From assembly GCA_947044405.1 (NCBI GenBank), contig CAMRHE010000502.1, positions 912,001-976,000 on the forward strand: DNA of 64,000 nt. Reading direction: 5' to 3'. Made by a program: the position numbers and the translations under genes. How positions within the stretch are numbered: the stretch's first letter is position 1; every line of letters begins with the position of its first letter. The stretch is from Leptodactylus fallax. Lineage: Eukaryota > Chordata > Amphibia > Anura > Leptodactylidae. The notes under the pieces are model-generated. The model saw only the letters and a list, made by a program, of their open reading frames with translations, was not told the origin of the DNA and did not search any database. Shown here one piece after another: positions 34,997-46,304 of the stretch.

Positions 34997-36271
34997 TTAA
35001 GCCCCTCCCAGACCCCCCCTTATGTCTTTTCTTTCCATTTGCTTTTCCATTTTTTCTTTATAACTGGCTTTTCCCTGCCTGATTTGATTCCTCAGCTCCT
35101 TTTGTACTTCCCTCAACCCCTCCTTATCTCTTGTCCTGAATGCCATCTTTTTCTCCTTAAGTAGTGTTTTTATATCAGAGTTAATCCATGGTTTGTTATT
35201 GGAGAAGCACCTTACCACTTTTGTGGGTACTGTGTTGTCCACACAAAAATTAATGTAGTCCGTTATGCAGTGTGTGAGTCCTTCTATATCTTCTCCATAA
35301 GAATCCTGCAGAACTTCCCATGCGGTTGTGTCAAAACAATCCCTCAGAGCCTCATCACTCTCCTCGGACCATATCCTCACTGTGCGGGTGACAGCTGGTT
35401 CTCTACGTACAAGTGGCTTGTACACAGGTTGGAGATGTACTAGGTTGTGATCCGATCTCCCCAGGGGCGGTAGGGCTGATGAGTTATATGCCTCCCTCAC
35501 GTTGGCAAAGAACAAGTCCAGTGTTTTGTTGTCTCTTGTGTGGCAGGTTACATACTGTGTGAAACTGGGCAGTGTGGATGATGGAGAGGCATGGTTGAAA
35601 TCACCCGACAGAAGAAAGAGGGCCTGGGGATGTTTTAACTGTAACTGGCTCAGCGTGGCTTGTAGGACCTCGCAGGCAGTGTCAGCTTTCGCAGAGGGGG
35701 GGACATATGCAGTTATCACGATGATATGTGATAGTTCCCTTGGTAGATAGAAAGGTCTCATGCTCACAGCTAATAGTTCAATGTCCTTACAGCAAGTTTG
35801 CTCCTTAATCACAATGTGCCTAGGATTACACCATCTATTATTCACAAACATTGCCAGCCCTCCTCCTTTCTTCTTACCGCTCTCCCTTGTCCTGTCTGCC
35901 CGAAGGAGTTTAAAACCATCCAAGGAGACCAGAGGGTCAGGAGTAACTTCAGTGAGCCAAGTCTCTGTAAGTAGCATCATGCTGCACGCCTGAAACTCCT
36001 GATTATGCCTGGTGAGCGCTGTTAGTTCATCCATCTTGTTTGCAAGAGATCTCACATTGCCCATGATGATGGAGGGAACAGCTGGTCGGTAACGCCTCTT
36101 TTTAATCCTCTGAAGAGTACCAGCTCTGCATCCCCTCACCCGCTTTTTCTTTCTCCAAATCTCGCGGGGGATGTGTGACCAGATGGTATGCCGTCCTGCT
36201 GTGCCTCTGAGCTGCAGAATTTCCTCTCTTGTATAGACAAAGGAATTGTCTGCATACACAAAAGATCCCAT
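34997..36271 (-). CDS. LINE endonuclease part of ORF2 (5' portion, frameshifted at its end)
   Basis: An ATG at 36271 opens a frame of 424 codons. It contains an APE-like endonuclease: NVRSLANKMDEL near residue 72, LLTETWL near 100 (catalytic Glu), TAYVPPSA, LLSGDFNHAS, LDLFFANV and GRSDHNLV (the Ser-Asp-His end motif). The frame terminates at 34997, just after a run of seven G on the minus strand (35014-35020). Beyond the run, the next frame continues without a break as linker and then RT. The simplest reading is one slipped base in the homopolymer. The open frame could be extended upstream of the ATG into the minisatellite; I do not count that part. Confidence 0.8.
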   Translation of the reverse strand: MGSFVYADNSFVYTREEILQLRGTAGRHTIWSHIPREIWRKKKRVRGCRAGTLQRIKKRRYRPAVPSIIMGNVRSLANKMDELTALTRHNQEFQACSMMLLTETWLTEVTPDPLVSLDGFKLLRADRTRESGKKKGGGLAMFVNNRWCNPRHIVIKEQTCCKDIELLAVSMRPFYLPRELSHIIVITAYVPPSAKADTACEVLQATLSQLQLKHPQALFLLSGDFNHASPSSTLPSFTQYVTCHTRDNKTLDLFFANVREAYNSSALPPLGRSDHNLVHLQPVYKPLVRREPAVTRTVRIWSEESDEALRDCFDTTAWEVLQDSYGEDIEGLTHCITDYINFCVDNTVPTKVVRCFSNNKPWINSDIKTLLKEKKMAFRTRDKEGLREVQKELRNQIRQGKASYKEKMEKQMERKDIRGGLGGA

Positions 36272-36500
36272 TTTCAAGCAGAACAAAAAGACAGATAAAA
36301 AAAAACAAAAACAAAAAAAAAGTATCACAAGGGTCCAAGTCTTTGTGTGTGTTTCTTCATAGTGCAAAGTCCTTAAGTAGAGAGGTACAAAACGAGACAT
36401 AGAAAGAAAAATAAGATAGAGAGTCTCAGAGCTGCTGTAGCTGGCAGCCACTACAGCGGCGCCATCTTGGAAAAAAAAAAACAAAAAACAAAAAAAAAAA

Positions 36501-38345
36501 CCTCTAGCTATACAGCCAGGCATTCTACTGGTTATACCTCTATGTATACAGCCAATCGTCCTACTGGTTATACCTCTAGCTATACAGCAGAGCATCCTAC
36601 TGGTTATACCTCTAGCTATACAACTGAGCATCCTACTGGTTATACCTCTAGCTATACAGCTGAGAATCCTACTGGTTATACCTCTATATATACAGCCGAG
36701 CATCCTACTGGTTATACCTCTAGCTATACAGCCGAGCATCCTACAAGTTATACCTCTAGCTATACAGCTGAGCATCCTACTAGTTATAGCTCTAGCTATA
36801 CAGCTGAGCATCCTACTAGTTATAGCTCTAGCTATACAGCCGAGCATCCTACTAGTTATAGCTCTAGCTATACAGCCAGGCATCCTACCGGTTATACCTG
36901 TAGGTATACAGCAGAGCACCTACTGGGTAAACCCCAGCCAGCAGGCATCCTACTGGTTATACCTCTAGCTATACAGCTGAGCATCCTACTGGTTATACCT
37001 CTATATATACAGCCGAGCATCCTACTGGTTATACCTCTAGCTATACAGCCGAGCATCCTACAAGTTATACCTCTAGCTATACAGCTGAGCATCCTACAAG
37101 TTATACCTCTAGCTATACAGCTGAGCATCCTATAAGTTATAGCTCTAGCTATACAGCTGAGCATCCTGCTGGTTATACCTGTAGCTATACAGCCCAGCAT
37201 CCTACTAGTTATACCTGTAGCTATACAGCCGAGCATCCTACAAGTTATACCTCTAGCTATACAGCTGAGCATCCTACTAGTTATAGCTCTAGCTATACAG
37301 CTGAGCATCCTACTAGTTATAGCTCTAGCTATACAGCCGAGCATCCTACTAGTTATAGCTCTAGCTATACAGCCAGGCATCCTACCGGTTATACCTGTAG
37401 CTATACAGCAGAGCATCCTACTGGTTATACCTCTAGCTATACAGCCAGGCATCCTACCGGTTATACCTCTAGCTATACAGCTGAGCATCCTACTGGTTAT
37501 ACCTCTATATATACAGCCGAGCATCCTACTGGTTATACCTCTAGCTATACAGCCGAGCATCCTACAAGTTATACCTCTAGCTATACAGCTGAGCATCCTA
37601 CAAGTTATACCTCTAGCTATACAGCTGAGCATCCTACTAGTTATAGCTCTAGCTATACAGCTGAGCATCCTGCTGGTTATACCTGTAGCTATACAGCCCA
37701 GCATCCTACTAGTTATACCTGTAGCTATACAGCTGAGCATCCTACTGGTTATACCTGTAGCTATACAGCCAGGCATCCTACTGGTTATACCTCTAGCTAT
37801 ACAGCTGAGCATCCTACTAGTTATAGCTCTAGCTATACAGCCAGGCATCCTACCGGTTATACCTGTAGCTATACAGCCGAGCATCCTACTGGTTATACCT
37901 CTAGCTATACAGCCTAGCATCCTACTGGTTATACCTCTAGCTATACAGCTGAGCATCCTGCTGGTTATACCTCTAGCTATACAGCCAAATTTCCTACTGG
38001 TTATACCTCTAGCTATACAGCTAAGCATACTATTGATTATACCTCTGGCTATCCTCCGTGTTAACAATCTCTCTCTTTATTATTATTTTTACCTATAATA
38101 TTATAGCCAAGCTAGTTACATTTCTAATTAAACAGTGGGATCACATTCTCTCTCTTCCTACTGGATATACCTCTAGATATACAGCTGAGTATTTTACTGG
38201 TTATACCTCTAGCTATACAACCCAGTATCATACTTGTTATACCTATGGCTATACAGCCCAGTATCCTACAATCTCTCTCTTTTCCTATTGGTTATACCTC
38301 TAGCTATACAGCCAATCATCCTATGGATTATGCCTCAGGCTATCC
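36501..38345. repeat. 36-bp minisatellite, right part (about 43 copies plus degenerate tail)
   Basis: Continues the unit tatacctctagctatacagc / cgagcatcctactggt. Variants (ctggt, caagt, ctagt endings) recur in blocks, for example 36670-36900 is repeated near 37190-37400 and 37490-37700. This indicates higher-order duplication of several units at a time. After about 38060 the array is interrupted by atctctctctttattattat segments and decays. Long frames on both strands across it reflect the 36-base period. Confidence 0.92.
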
Positions 38346-38459
38346 TCCAGGGTTTACCATCTCACTCTTATAACTATTTTTTCCTATAACTTGGTTGTAT
38401 CTATAATTATACCAAGGGAACACAAGCTCTCTCTTTTCCTGCTGGTTATACCTCTAAAT

Positions 38460-38790
38460 ATCCCACCAACTTGCCTTTCTTGCTGCCTGGTAGCACTATG
38501 CACTCATTCTGAACCTATCTGATATCAAGACTCCTAGATCCTTCTCTTCTGAAGCCCTCTCTAACGCAGAACTGTCAATTTGATACTGAGATAGATGGTT
38601 CCTTTTGCCAAGTGCATTAACTAACATTTAGAGACTACAAACTGCAGTTTCCATTGTTTGGATCATTCATCCAGTAAAGCTAGGTCATTTTCCATGTTGC
38701 AAACCACTCCAGGAGTATCAACCCTTTTACACCCTTTTTTTGTCTCCAGGATACAAGCATATCTTACCTACCTACCTAAAAGCCTTAGTC
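38460..38790. repeat. Decayed interspersed repeat, LINE-like
   Basis: The stretch with gactcctagatccttctctt and gctaggtcattttccatgtt resembles the 3' non-coding region of frog CR1-like LINEs. There is no ORF and the edges are uncertain. Confidence 0.3.
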
Positions 38791-40990
38791 CTGCCCCAAA
38801 CCCCTGATGATGCAGTGTTAACAGTGAAACATGTTGTAAATAGTTTTCATAATGCAAGAATTGTGTTAGGCACCTACTGGGGCTTTCTGTAGGTTTGTCA
38901 ACATAAATTCAGCAAGGGCAATTTGATAGTTAACCACAGGGTAATCAGTTAATACTAAACCAGTTTCTCCCCCTCCCCTGGGTAAAAGGGGTAGAGTCCA
39001 CTACCAATTCTTGGGTTTTTAACAAAAACAAGGTCTGATTTAATTTATAAAATTACTTTAAATTTACAAATAAAAGTTAAGTTTTGCTATTTTGGGTATA
39101 GTTGTTTTATAAGGGGAATTTTTGTTGCCATGTGCAATATGAAGTTGTTAAAGTCTGTCCTTAGAGTGCACACCATTAACTACAACCCTCTGATATCTTC
39201 AGCCGATTGTGTATTGACTGAACTATGCCAGGATTAGGAATAATCTTCAATAATTTATCTATCAGCTCTTTATGTAGATAGACCATACATATATTAAAAA
39301 AACAGGGAAGGGGACAGACAAAAGGAGGGGGAGAAGTAAACACTTGTGTAAGTACTAACAATAGGAATGTGGGGGGAGACGCTACTTCTGGTTTTTGTGG
39401 CACCACCAGTAGCCTCAGGATTGTTGTACTGAAGAAGTTTTTGATTACTGAACTTGCTCATTTAAGTTACAGGAGGATATTGCATCTGAGAGTGATGGCA
39501 TCTTAAGTCAGGCTTCTGTGTGTTCTTGCTCCTCTTCCTCCATAAAACAATTTACTGTAGGTCCTTTCTGGATTGCCAACAATGTTTCCTTCATAATTTT
39601 CAATGACAGAGACAGCTGGTAGAGATGTGGCACCTGCTGAGAAATCTATTTCTCCTAGTCAGCACAATCTTCCTTCTCTTTTTGATGAGCTGGATGAGAA
39701 CAATCAGCATTGTGTACAGAGGCGCAATACATGATGACTGTTGGTGGTTGAGGTAGTAGTGGCAGGAGATGTGATACTACTACTGGTAGTCATTTTGAGA
39801 GCTATTGGGCAAATCTGTAGGTGTAAATTATGAGGGTGTGCAGGAATTCCGTAGCCATGATTTTACAAAAAATGCAGGGAATACAATGACATTGCCAATA
39901 ATGATGATTCTTTTGTGGATAGGACCTGGCAACTGGGTCAGGGTGACAAGGTGACAACAGATGAAGAGAGTCAGTCTGGGGAAAGGTGTGCACCTATTAT
40001 GTCTCTGCCTGTTCGGGCTGCGGCATAGGAGGCATCCTCAGTTTGATTCTTTGCTTAGGATTCTGGATGCTTAGTCTGAATACGATCCTAGTTTCCTTGC
40101 TGTGTAATGGATTTCCAGCCACACCCGTGTTCTGAGCATTGTTTCTCTCTGGACCGCATAGAGTTAATCTTTACCTTGCCTGTGTGATTGCCGGCCTGTG
40201 TACCTATCAGGTCTGGGGCTGGGCCCAGACTTTCTATATATGGGATGTCACTTTCACAGCAAGTTGCTGGTTATTGCACTGACTTTGCCTGCTTTCTTTG
40301 TACCTTTGATTTTTACCTTGCTATTATCTCTGACCTTTGTCCTTGTGACTACTCTCTTGGATTTCGATTTGGTACCACTTTTGCTTCTCTGGTTTGGACC
40401 CTCTGTTGTTTGTCTTGTTCTGTGTGTCACTTTACTCAGTATAGGGCTCGTCTTCGAGTTGTCCTTTTACCGTTTAGGGTAAACTGAGGCAATATGAAGG
40501 GACAGTGGCTGGGGTGAGATTACGGCTCACTTGTCTCTGTCCTTCCTCCCTGACCCCTGCAGTAGTGTGAGGGTATTGCTATGTCTGGCAAGACCCTAAC
40601 AGCACCACTGTTGATACATGGAGCAGCAATTATGAACAAGGACAATACATGACTTTCCCAGCCCACAGGGTCAATGTTTTGAGTGGCAGCAGCCACAATC
40701 CAGAAACTCAGCAAGGCCAGGTGCTAGTTCTTTCCCAATCCCAGTTCTAACATCATGCAGGGCCCATCCCATCAACATCTTCACCAATGCAAGCTGTCAC
40801 TTTAACTCTTCCATCTCCACCACCCTCAATTCAAGGGTATATGGTGAACTGCAACCAGGCCCAGTAAAGAATCAAAATTTTTCGGATCACAGCTCCAACC
40901 TCAGCAACTACCAACCACCAGCTGCATCAGCAGTTTCAGTCATACCTAGAGTTCAGCTATAGCTCAGTCATTATAGCTCATTCCATGGAA
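38791..40990. other. No gene seen; repeat-derived spacer
   Basis: About 38815-38870 (cctgatgatgcagtgttaac...gaaacatgttg) and 40040-40480 (cttgattttggattt-type text, gatttcgatttggtaccact) resemble frog interspersed repeats, the latter possibly a fragment of an LTR-like element. No exon was supported. Confidence 0.35.
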
Positions 40991-41160
40991 TTGTGTACCA
41001 ATAAGGCAAATCAGTGGAAGGAGCTGGCTCAGTTTTCCATGGAAGTTTTATCTTGTCCAGCCTCAAGTGTCATTGCCTAGAGGATTTTCAAACACCTCCG
41101 GCTGAAGTTTCCAAATAGTGGGGTCACCGTCTCCTCTTATCATCATCTTCCATTTACTGT
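40990..41160 (+). pseudogene. Possible hAT transposase C-terminal relic
   Basis: A frame reads approximately LAQFSMEVLSCPASSVIA, then a stop, then RIF; this resembles the dimerisation region of hAT transposases, where L..PASS...ER.F is typical. Everything around it is broken, so this is a weak call. Confidence 0.35.
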
Positions 41161-43864
41161 ACTGCTGGTGATGCTACTTCAAAATAGCTACCACTACCGC
41201 CACCACTCAGCATGGTCCACCATCCTATTCCACTATACTGGTTTTCTTTTAAAGCCACAGTGTTGTTATAAAAAAGTAAACATTTTGATTTCACATCTGC
41301 TCCCATTAAAGGAAAAATGTGTGTTGGCTTTTTTTTTTTTGGAAAGTCAATTCTTCATCACCTAGGAGCCCTGACTGTGTCATACACCAACTTTTTAGCA
41401 AATTTAAGTCGTCGTTCACCGAGCTTGTTTGACCTGAAATCAATCTGGGACCCGAGCCACCCAAACCTGAAACAAGAAATACTTTGGCTGTCAGTACCAC
41501 TGCCTATTCTTTTTTGGCAAATGAGCTGATGATACCATTTCATGTGTGTTCAGAAAGACCTGGTTCCTTCACATCTACCTGCACACCCATAGCTAATTTT
41601 CTCTTTGCACCTTGCTATGAATTTGTCAATTGTTAATGTACAAAAAAAAATCCCAAAGGGAAAATACTGCAAGTAGCTGTTGCTGCCAACACCAGCCAGT
41701 CCCACCATCACCTGAGCTTGCCTTAGATCTACTTTTGCAGTCTTCGCCATCCTAACTTCTGATGTCTCCCTGATCCAGTTCCCAAGTCTTATCTGTAAAT
41801 TAATCATTATTAGATTCAGTAATGTTATCATCTTCCCCACCTTTTAGTAACTCATCATGGCAATGAGATTCTTCTATGCCATCACAATTCCTTATAGATT
41901 TCCCCCTGGTGCCCCTACCATCACAACTACCAGTAGAACAACTACTGTCACTATTACCTCCACCAACACTCACTCATGTCTTCCACCTCTACCTCCTTTA
42001 CATCAAAAAAAAATAATGTCTTTTCTCATCCAATTCATCAAGTTATTAGATATTAAGATTAGATATCAAGAAATTAGATAAAGTCTTGGAAATTGAGGAA
42101 TATCTGTCTCAGCAAATGCCACATTACTTCTAGAGATAGGGATCTGTGACAGTGAAGATAAAAAAGAAGACATGGCTGACAGTGCAGAAAGACAAGATGT
42201 TAAATTAAATCTTACAACAGGGGAGGAGGAAGAACACACAGAACCCTGACTCATCATTTGTGTTTCAAAAATTGTTTAAAGAATTTCATCCTTATTCTCA
42301 GAAAGAAAGACAACTCTGCGGCTACTGATGAGGCTGCCATGACCAGAAATAGTGTTGCTGTTGCCACCCACATTTTTGATGTTAGTATTAGTACTTCCAC
42401 TGGTGAATGACATGACTGTAGCACAAGTGTGTTTCCTACTCCTACTTTAGCGTGTCACCTGCCCTGGTTTTTCCAGTCACTTTATTTCACTGTTATATAA
42501 TTGTGATTGGCAACAATTGGGACTCTGTGTATTTTCTTTGTTTGTTTTTTGTTGTTTTTTTATATATAAAAAAACTCTACTTAAATCAAATTAGGAAATT
42601 AAATTAGATTTAGCCTTGAAAGGGTTACCTGGTCAGTATATATCACTGTTTTAGTCAACTTTTGGAAGAGTGAAGAAATCAGGCGATACCTTTTAGAGGC
42701 TAACTGAGTATATTTATAAGTAAGCTTTCAGGAGTACTCACTCCCTTCATCAGACATGGTGTGATACAAGAACTGAAAATTAACAGATTTTTAAACAGAC
42801 ATTTTTCAGACTACCACAGACTGCATCACTGTTTTTGCTTTTGCAATGACACGTTGAATGTATTAGTTAACAAAAACAACCTTTTTAAACCTTTCAAAAA
42901 CCTAACAGAGAATTTTCAGACTACTGCATGCTGCATCAGTGTTTTTGGGTGTTTTTGAATGGCACTGTATGTATTTAAAAAAAAAAAAAATAACATTATT
43001 GCCCCAAAAGATTATTCACAAATTATTTTATCTAACTGGACTGAATTTGTCAATAAAAACAAAGTAAGACACTCGGTGGACAGTCACAAATCAATTTGAC
43101 ACTGTATCAATGCTCTATTGCAAAAAAAATTACCTAAACAAATGAGATTATTGGCAATTAAAGTGTTAACTGTCCAGTGTCTATGGAATTCTGTGCAAAC
43201 TGCAGCAGTCACAACACACACAGTACAGAAATTCAGTCTCAGTCTATTTTGCTGTAGTGCAACAATGGTCTGACTCTGACCCTTGGTCTCATCCCACACC
43301 CCAGAACTATCTGCCTGGAATATACCAAAACACTACCCCCTACTACAGTGGTCCAGCCTATTTAAAGGCAGTCTTCCACCTCTCTCAAGAATATTCAGCT
43401 GCCACCACAACATGTTACAGAGCACATTACAGTGATAAACTTCATACCTTTGTTATGTATGGTTGGAAAAAAAAATACTTTGAAGTCTTATGTAAATAAA
43501 GCAGTTAATGCACTGGGGGTGGGCCTTCAACTCTGGGATGATTGCTCTTGCTGCTCAAGTAGAATGGATGATGTCATAGCTGTGGGAAGATCAACTGTTA
43601 CCTTACTGGTGGTGCAAGCAGGAGACAGTCAGAGTATGAGGGGCAAGAACAAGATACAAATGCAAAGCACCTAGTTTTAGCACAATAGAAGTTGAAGAAG
43701 AGATGAAAGAGGCGTGGCCTCAAATAGGGGCATCCCCTGCTTACGCAAAAAGAGGGGCATTCTCTAGGAGCAACAAGAGTGATGAGTATCCTAAATGTTT
43801 GGCACTCTTTGGAAGGGATGATGTGCCAATCTGATGCCATTGGCAAATTATCCTCAGACTACAG
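41161..43864. other. No gene seen; spacer with repeat fragments
   Basis: Near 42680-42770 the text aaatcaggcgatacctttta...aagctttcaggagtactcac...ccttcatcagacatggtgtg resembles Penelope-type repeat tails. Two diverged copies of ccagaactatctgcctggaa (43302) and ccagaactatctgtctggaa (44095) are about 800 bases apart. Two similar blocks with a..ttttcagactac..ctgcatca occur near 42805 and 42910. No exon or RNA gene was found. Confidence 0.4.
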
Positions 43865-44038
43865 CAGTGATTCCCAAAGTGGTCCAGGTGGACCCCCAGG
43901 GGACCACGGGAGACTCGACGGGGGTCTACGTTAGATCTAATCTTCACATTTTTTTGATGAGTTTTGGGAATATGGTAGAAATGTAACAGCAGGGGGTCCA
44001 CCAAAACCAGTAAAATTTTGAAAGTTTGGGAACCTCTG
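43865..44038. mobile_element. 174-bp hAT-type MITE
   Basis: Inverted ends: cagtgattcccaaagtggtc on the left and gaaagtttgggaacctctg on the right, matching hAT-type CAGNGGTTCCCAAACTTT termini. The flanking 8-mers gactacag (43857-43864) and gagtacag (44039-44046) agree at 7 of 8 positions, consistent with an aged 8-bp target duplication. Confidence 0.75.
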
Positions 44039-44161
44039 GAGTACAGGAATGGCGCTCTTTCTTACTCTCAAATGTCAGGTCTCTGTTCACAGCCAGAACT
44101 ATCTGTCTGGAACGTACCAGAACTATATCCCCTGCCTACAGTGGTCCCGCTAATTTAAGGG

Positions 44162-44607
44162 TGTAGGGAACCGCTCAGGTAGATGCTTGGTAGCAGTGCA
44201 GGAAACAGGGACACAGAGACTGGAACACACTCAAGTTCAGAGTTTATTCACTTGTAAGTGAATTAACAGGAATTGCCTTTACAAAAGGCGCAAACAAAGA
44301 AAAACAAACCCTTCTCGGCTGAGAAATAACTAATACAAGAAACAATCCCTCTCTATACAAGAGCCTGGCTACCAGACTCTCGCTCTGGTTACATTAGACC
44401 GGTGGCACAGATTTACCTTCATGCAGGTTCAGTTATACAGCTCACACTGTTCCTCAGTGTAGTGCCACCTCCTAGTCCTGACACACACCCTATATCAGGC
44501 CTTAATTAGTCAGCTGACCTCCCTGCTGTGGGCTTCTACCAGACACCCTTTAACTGCCTGGCTGGAACATACCTGTTCTCCCAAACCACACCCTTCACTT
44601 TTTCACA
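44162..44607 (-). repeat. 3' LTR
   Basis: Begins TGTAGGGAACC and ends TTTTTCACA on the plus strand (TG...CA). It differs from the other LTR at about a dozen positions plus a 2-base gap over 446 bases, roughly 3 per cent divergence by eye. Confidence 0.92.
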
Positions 44608-46149
44608 TACCCTCTCCCTCAGTTCTGACCCCTCGGGGCGAACTCCAGACATTAAACAATGAGTCCGGGACAAGGCATCCACATTGCCTTGCAGTTTCCC
44701 GACTCTGTGCTCCACCGAAAAACTAAAATTTTGAAGGGACAAGAACCACCTAGTAACCCTGGCATTCTTGTCCTTGGATCTGCTCATCCAAGTGAGGGGT
44801 GAGTGGTCGGTCACTAGACGGAACTGCCTACCCAGCAAGTAGTACCTCAGGGCCTCTAACGCCCATTTTATCGCCAGACACTCTTTCTCTACTATGCTGT
44901 AGTTCTTTTCTGCTGGTGTTAGTTTCCTGCTCAGATAGGTAACTGGATGCTCTTCTCCATTCACCTCCTGAGACAGGACAGCTCCCAGCCCTACATCTGA
45001 TGCGTCTGTTTGTACCACAAATTCTTTGCTGAAGTCGGGCGTAATGAGAACAGGAGACCCACATAAGGCCAACTTTAACGCCTGAAAAGCACTTTCGGCC
45101 TGGTCATTCCACCGTACCATAACGGACTTTTTACCCTTTAGAAGGTCCGTCAGGGGAGCAGACACTGTGGCAAAGTTTGGTATAAAGCGTCTGTAGTACC
45201 CCACAATGCCCAGGAATGACCTAACTTGTTTGGTGCTCATAGGTCGAGGCCATTTCTGAATAGCATCGACCTTGTTGACCTGGGGTTTGATTATACCACG
45301 GCCGATCACATATCCCAAATAGCGTGTCTCCTCCATCCCCAAAGCACACTTCTTGGGGTGAGCAGTCAGGCCAGCTGCTCTTAAGGAATTCACTACAGCT
45401 TGTACCTTGGACAAGTGACTCTCCCAGTCATTGCTGAAAATGATGATATCATCCAGATATGCTGAGGCGTATCTCCTATGAGGTTTTAAAACTATGTCCA
45501 TTAACCGTTGAAACGTGGCTGGGGCCCCATGGAGCCCAAACAGTAACACAAGATAATGGAAAAGACTCTCAGGAGTAATAAAGGCAGTCTTTTCTTTGGC
45601 ACTATCCGTCAGGGGTACCTGCCAGTATCCCTTAGTGAGATCGAGAGTAGTGAAGTACCGGGCCCCTCCCAGTCTCTCAATAAGTTCGTCTACCCGTGGC
45701 ATGGGGTATGCGTCAAATTTAGACACCTCGTTCAGTTTCCTGAAGTCATTGCAGAACCGCAATGTTCCATCTGGCTTGGGAACTAGGACAATGGGACTAG
45801 CCCATTCACTTTTGGACTCCTCAATGACCCGTAACTTTAACATTTTCTGCACTTCCTCTGAAATGGCTTGTCGACGAGCCTCAGGGATCCGGTACGGTCT
45901 CGACCGTACTTTCACCTGGGGCTCGGTAACAATATCATGTTTGATTACGGACGTACACCCGGGTAGCTCGGAGAACACGTCTGTATTCCTTGCTACAAAC
46001 TCTCTGGATTCTTGCTGTTGGCTTTTTGTGAGAGACTCCGCTATTGTTACCCCTACTGCTTCCTCTGTAGTCCTAACCGCAGCCTGTGGGGACAGTACAG
46101 GAGGCAGTTTAGCCGGAGATCTTTCTGTAAGCAGACTCTCTCTTTCCAC
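44536..46149 (-). CDS. Retrotransposon reverse transcriptase and RNase H (end of pol)
   Basis: An open frame of 537 codons that is not a separate gene; its upstream edge is a frameshift, and no ATG begins it. RT motifs: VPKPDGTLRFCNDFRKLN at 123-140, TTLDLTKGYWQVPL at 167-180 (first catalytic Asp), FGLHGAPATFQRLMD at 204-218 and YLDDIIIFS at 231-239. RNase H follows with VVQTDASDVGLGAVLSQ (Asp), IVEKECLAIKWAL (Glu) and VTDHSPLTWM (Asp). The last residues and stop run into the 3' LTR. This is the best-preserved part of the element. The enzyme would copy the element's RNA into DNA in cytoplasmic particles. Confidence 0.9.
   Translation of the reverse strand: MERESLLTERSPAKLPPVLSPQAAVRTTEEAVGVTIAESLTKSQQQESREFVARNTDVFSELPGCTSVIKHDIVTEPQVKVRSRPYRIPEARRQAISEEVQKMLKLRVIEESKSEWASPIVLVPKPDGTLRFCNDFRKLNEVSKFDAYPMPRVDELIERLGGARYFTTLDLTKGYWQVPLTDSAKEKTAFITPESLFHYLVLLFGLHGAPATFQRLMDIVLKPHRRYASAYLDDIIIFSNDWESHLSKVQAVVNSLRAAGLTAHPKKCALGMEETRYLGYVIGRGIIKPQVNKVDAIQKWPRPMSTKQVRSFLGIVGYYRRFIPNFATVSAPLTDLLKGKKSVMVRWNDQAESAFQALKLALCGSPVLITPDFSKEFVVQTDASDVGLGAVLSQEVNGEEHPVTYLSRKLTPAEKNYSIVEKECLAIKWALEALRYYLLGRQFRLVTDHSPLTWMSRSKDKNARVTRWFLSLQNFSFSVEHRVGKLQGNVDALSRTHCLMSGVRPEGSELRERVCEKVKGVVWENRYVPARQLKGVW
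44608..44626 (-). other. Polypurine tract
   Basis: On the minus strand, ACTGAGGGAGAGGGTA lies directly upstream of the 3' LTR, the expected position for the plus-strand primer of reverse transcription. Confidence 0.75.
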
Positions 46150-46304
46150 GCCTTTAGCAGGTTTACATGATAAATCTACTCTGGTTTTCTCCTACCAGGC
46201 TGATGAACCTTGTAGTCCACCTCTCCTATTTTCTCCATTACCTCATAGGGTTCTTGCCACTTGGCAAGGAACTTACTCTCCACTGTGGGAACGAGTACAA
46301 GAAC

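Larger units (their letters stand above)
33152..36500 (-). mobile_element. Near full-length APE-type LINE (CR1/L2/Rex1-like) in the minisatellite
   Basis: On the minus strand it starts in a 5' region reading ccaagatggcgccgctgtag (about 36450-36471), encodes an endonuclease and a reverse transcriptase, and ends in attaaaggac followed by (ATT)n at 33152-33182. A microsatellite tail rather than poly(A) and an apurinic-type endonuclease point to the CR1/L2/Rex1 group. A T-rich stretch of about 30 bases (minus strand) precedes the 5' end. Target duplication cannot be judged because both flanks are the same repeat. Confidence 0.85.

Noticed and set aside
36501..38060. CRISPR-like regular repeat spacing
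   Set aside because: There are no unique spacers; units are contiguous and the genome is vertebrate.
36467..38067. Long open frames on both strands through the 36-bp array
   Set aside because: The period is a multiple of three, so frames stay open by default on both strands.
40188..40487. Two overlapping hydrophobic frames resembling a membrane protein
   Set aside because: The text resembles a frog interspersed repeat; no start context or conservation signal, and two frames are equally open.
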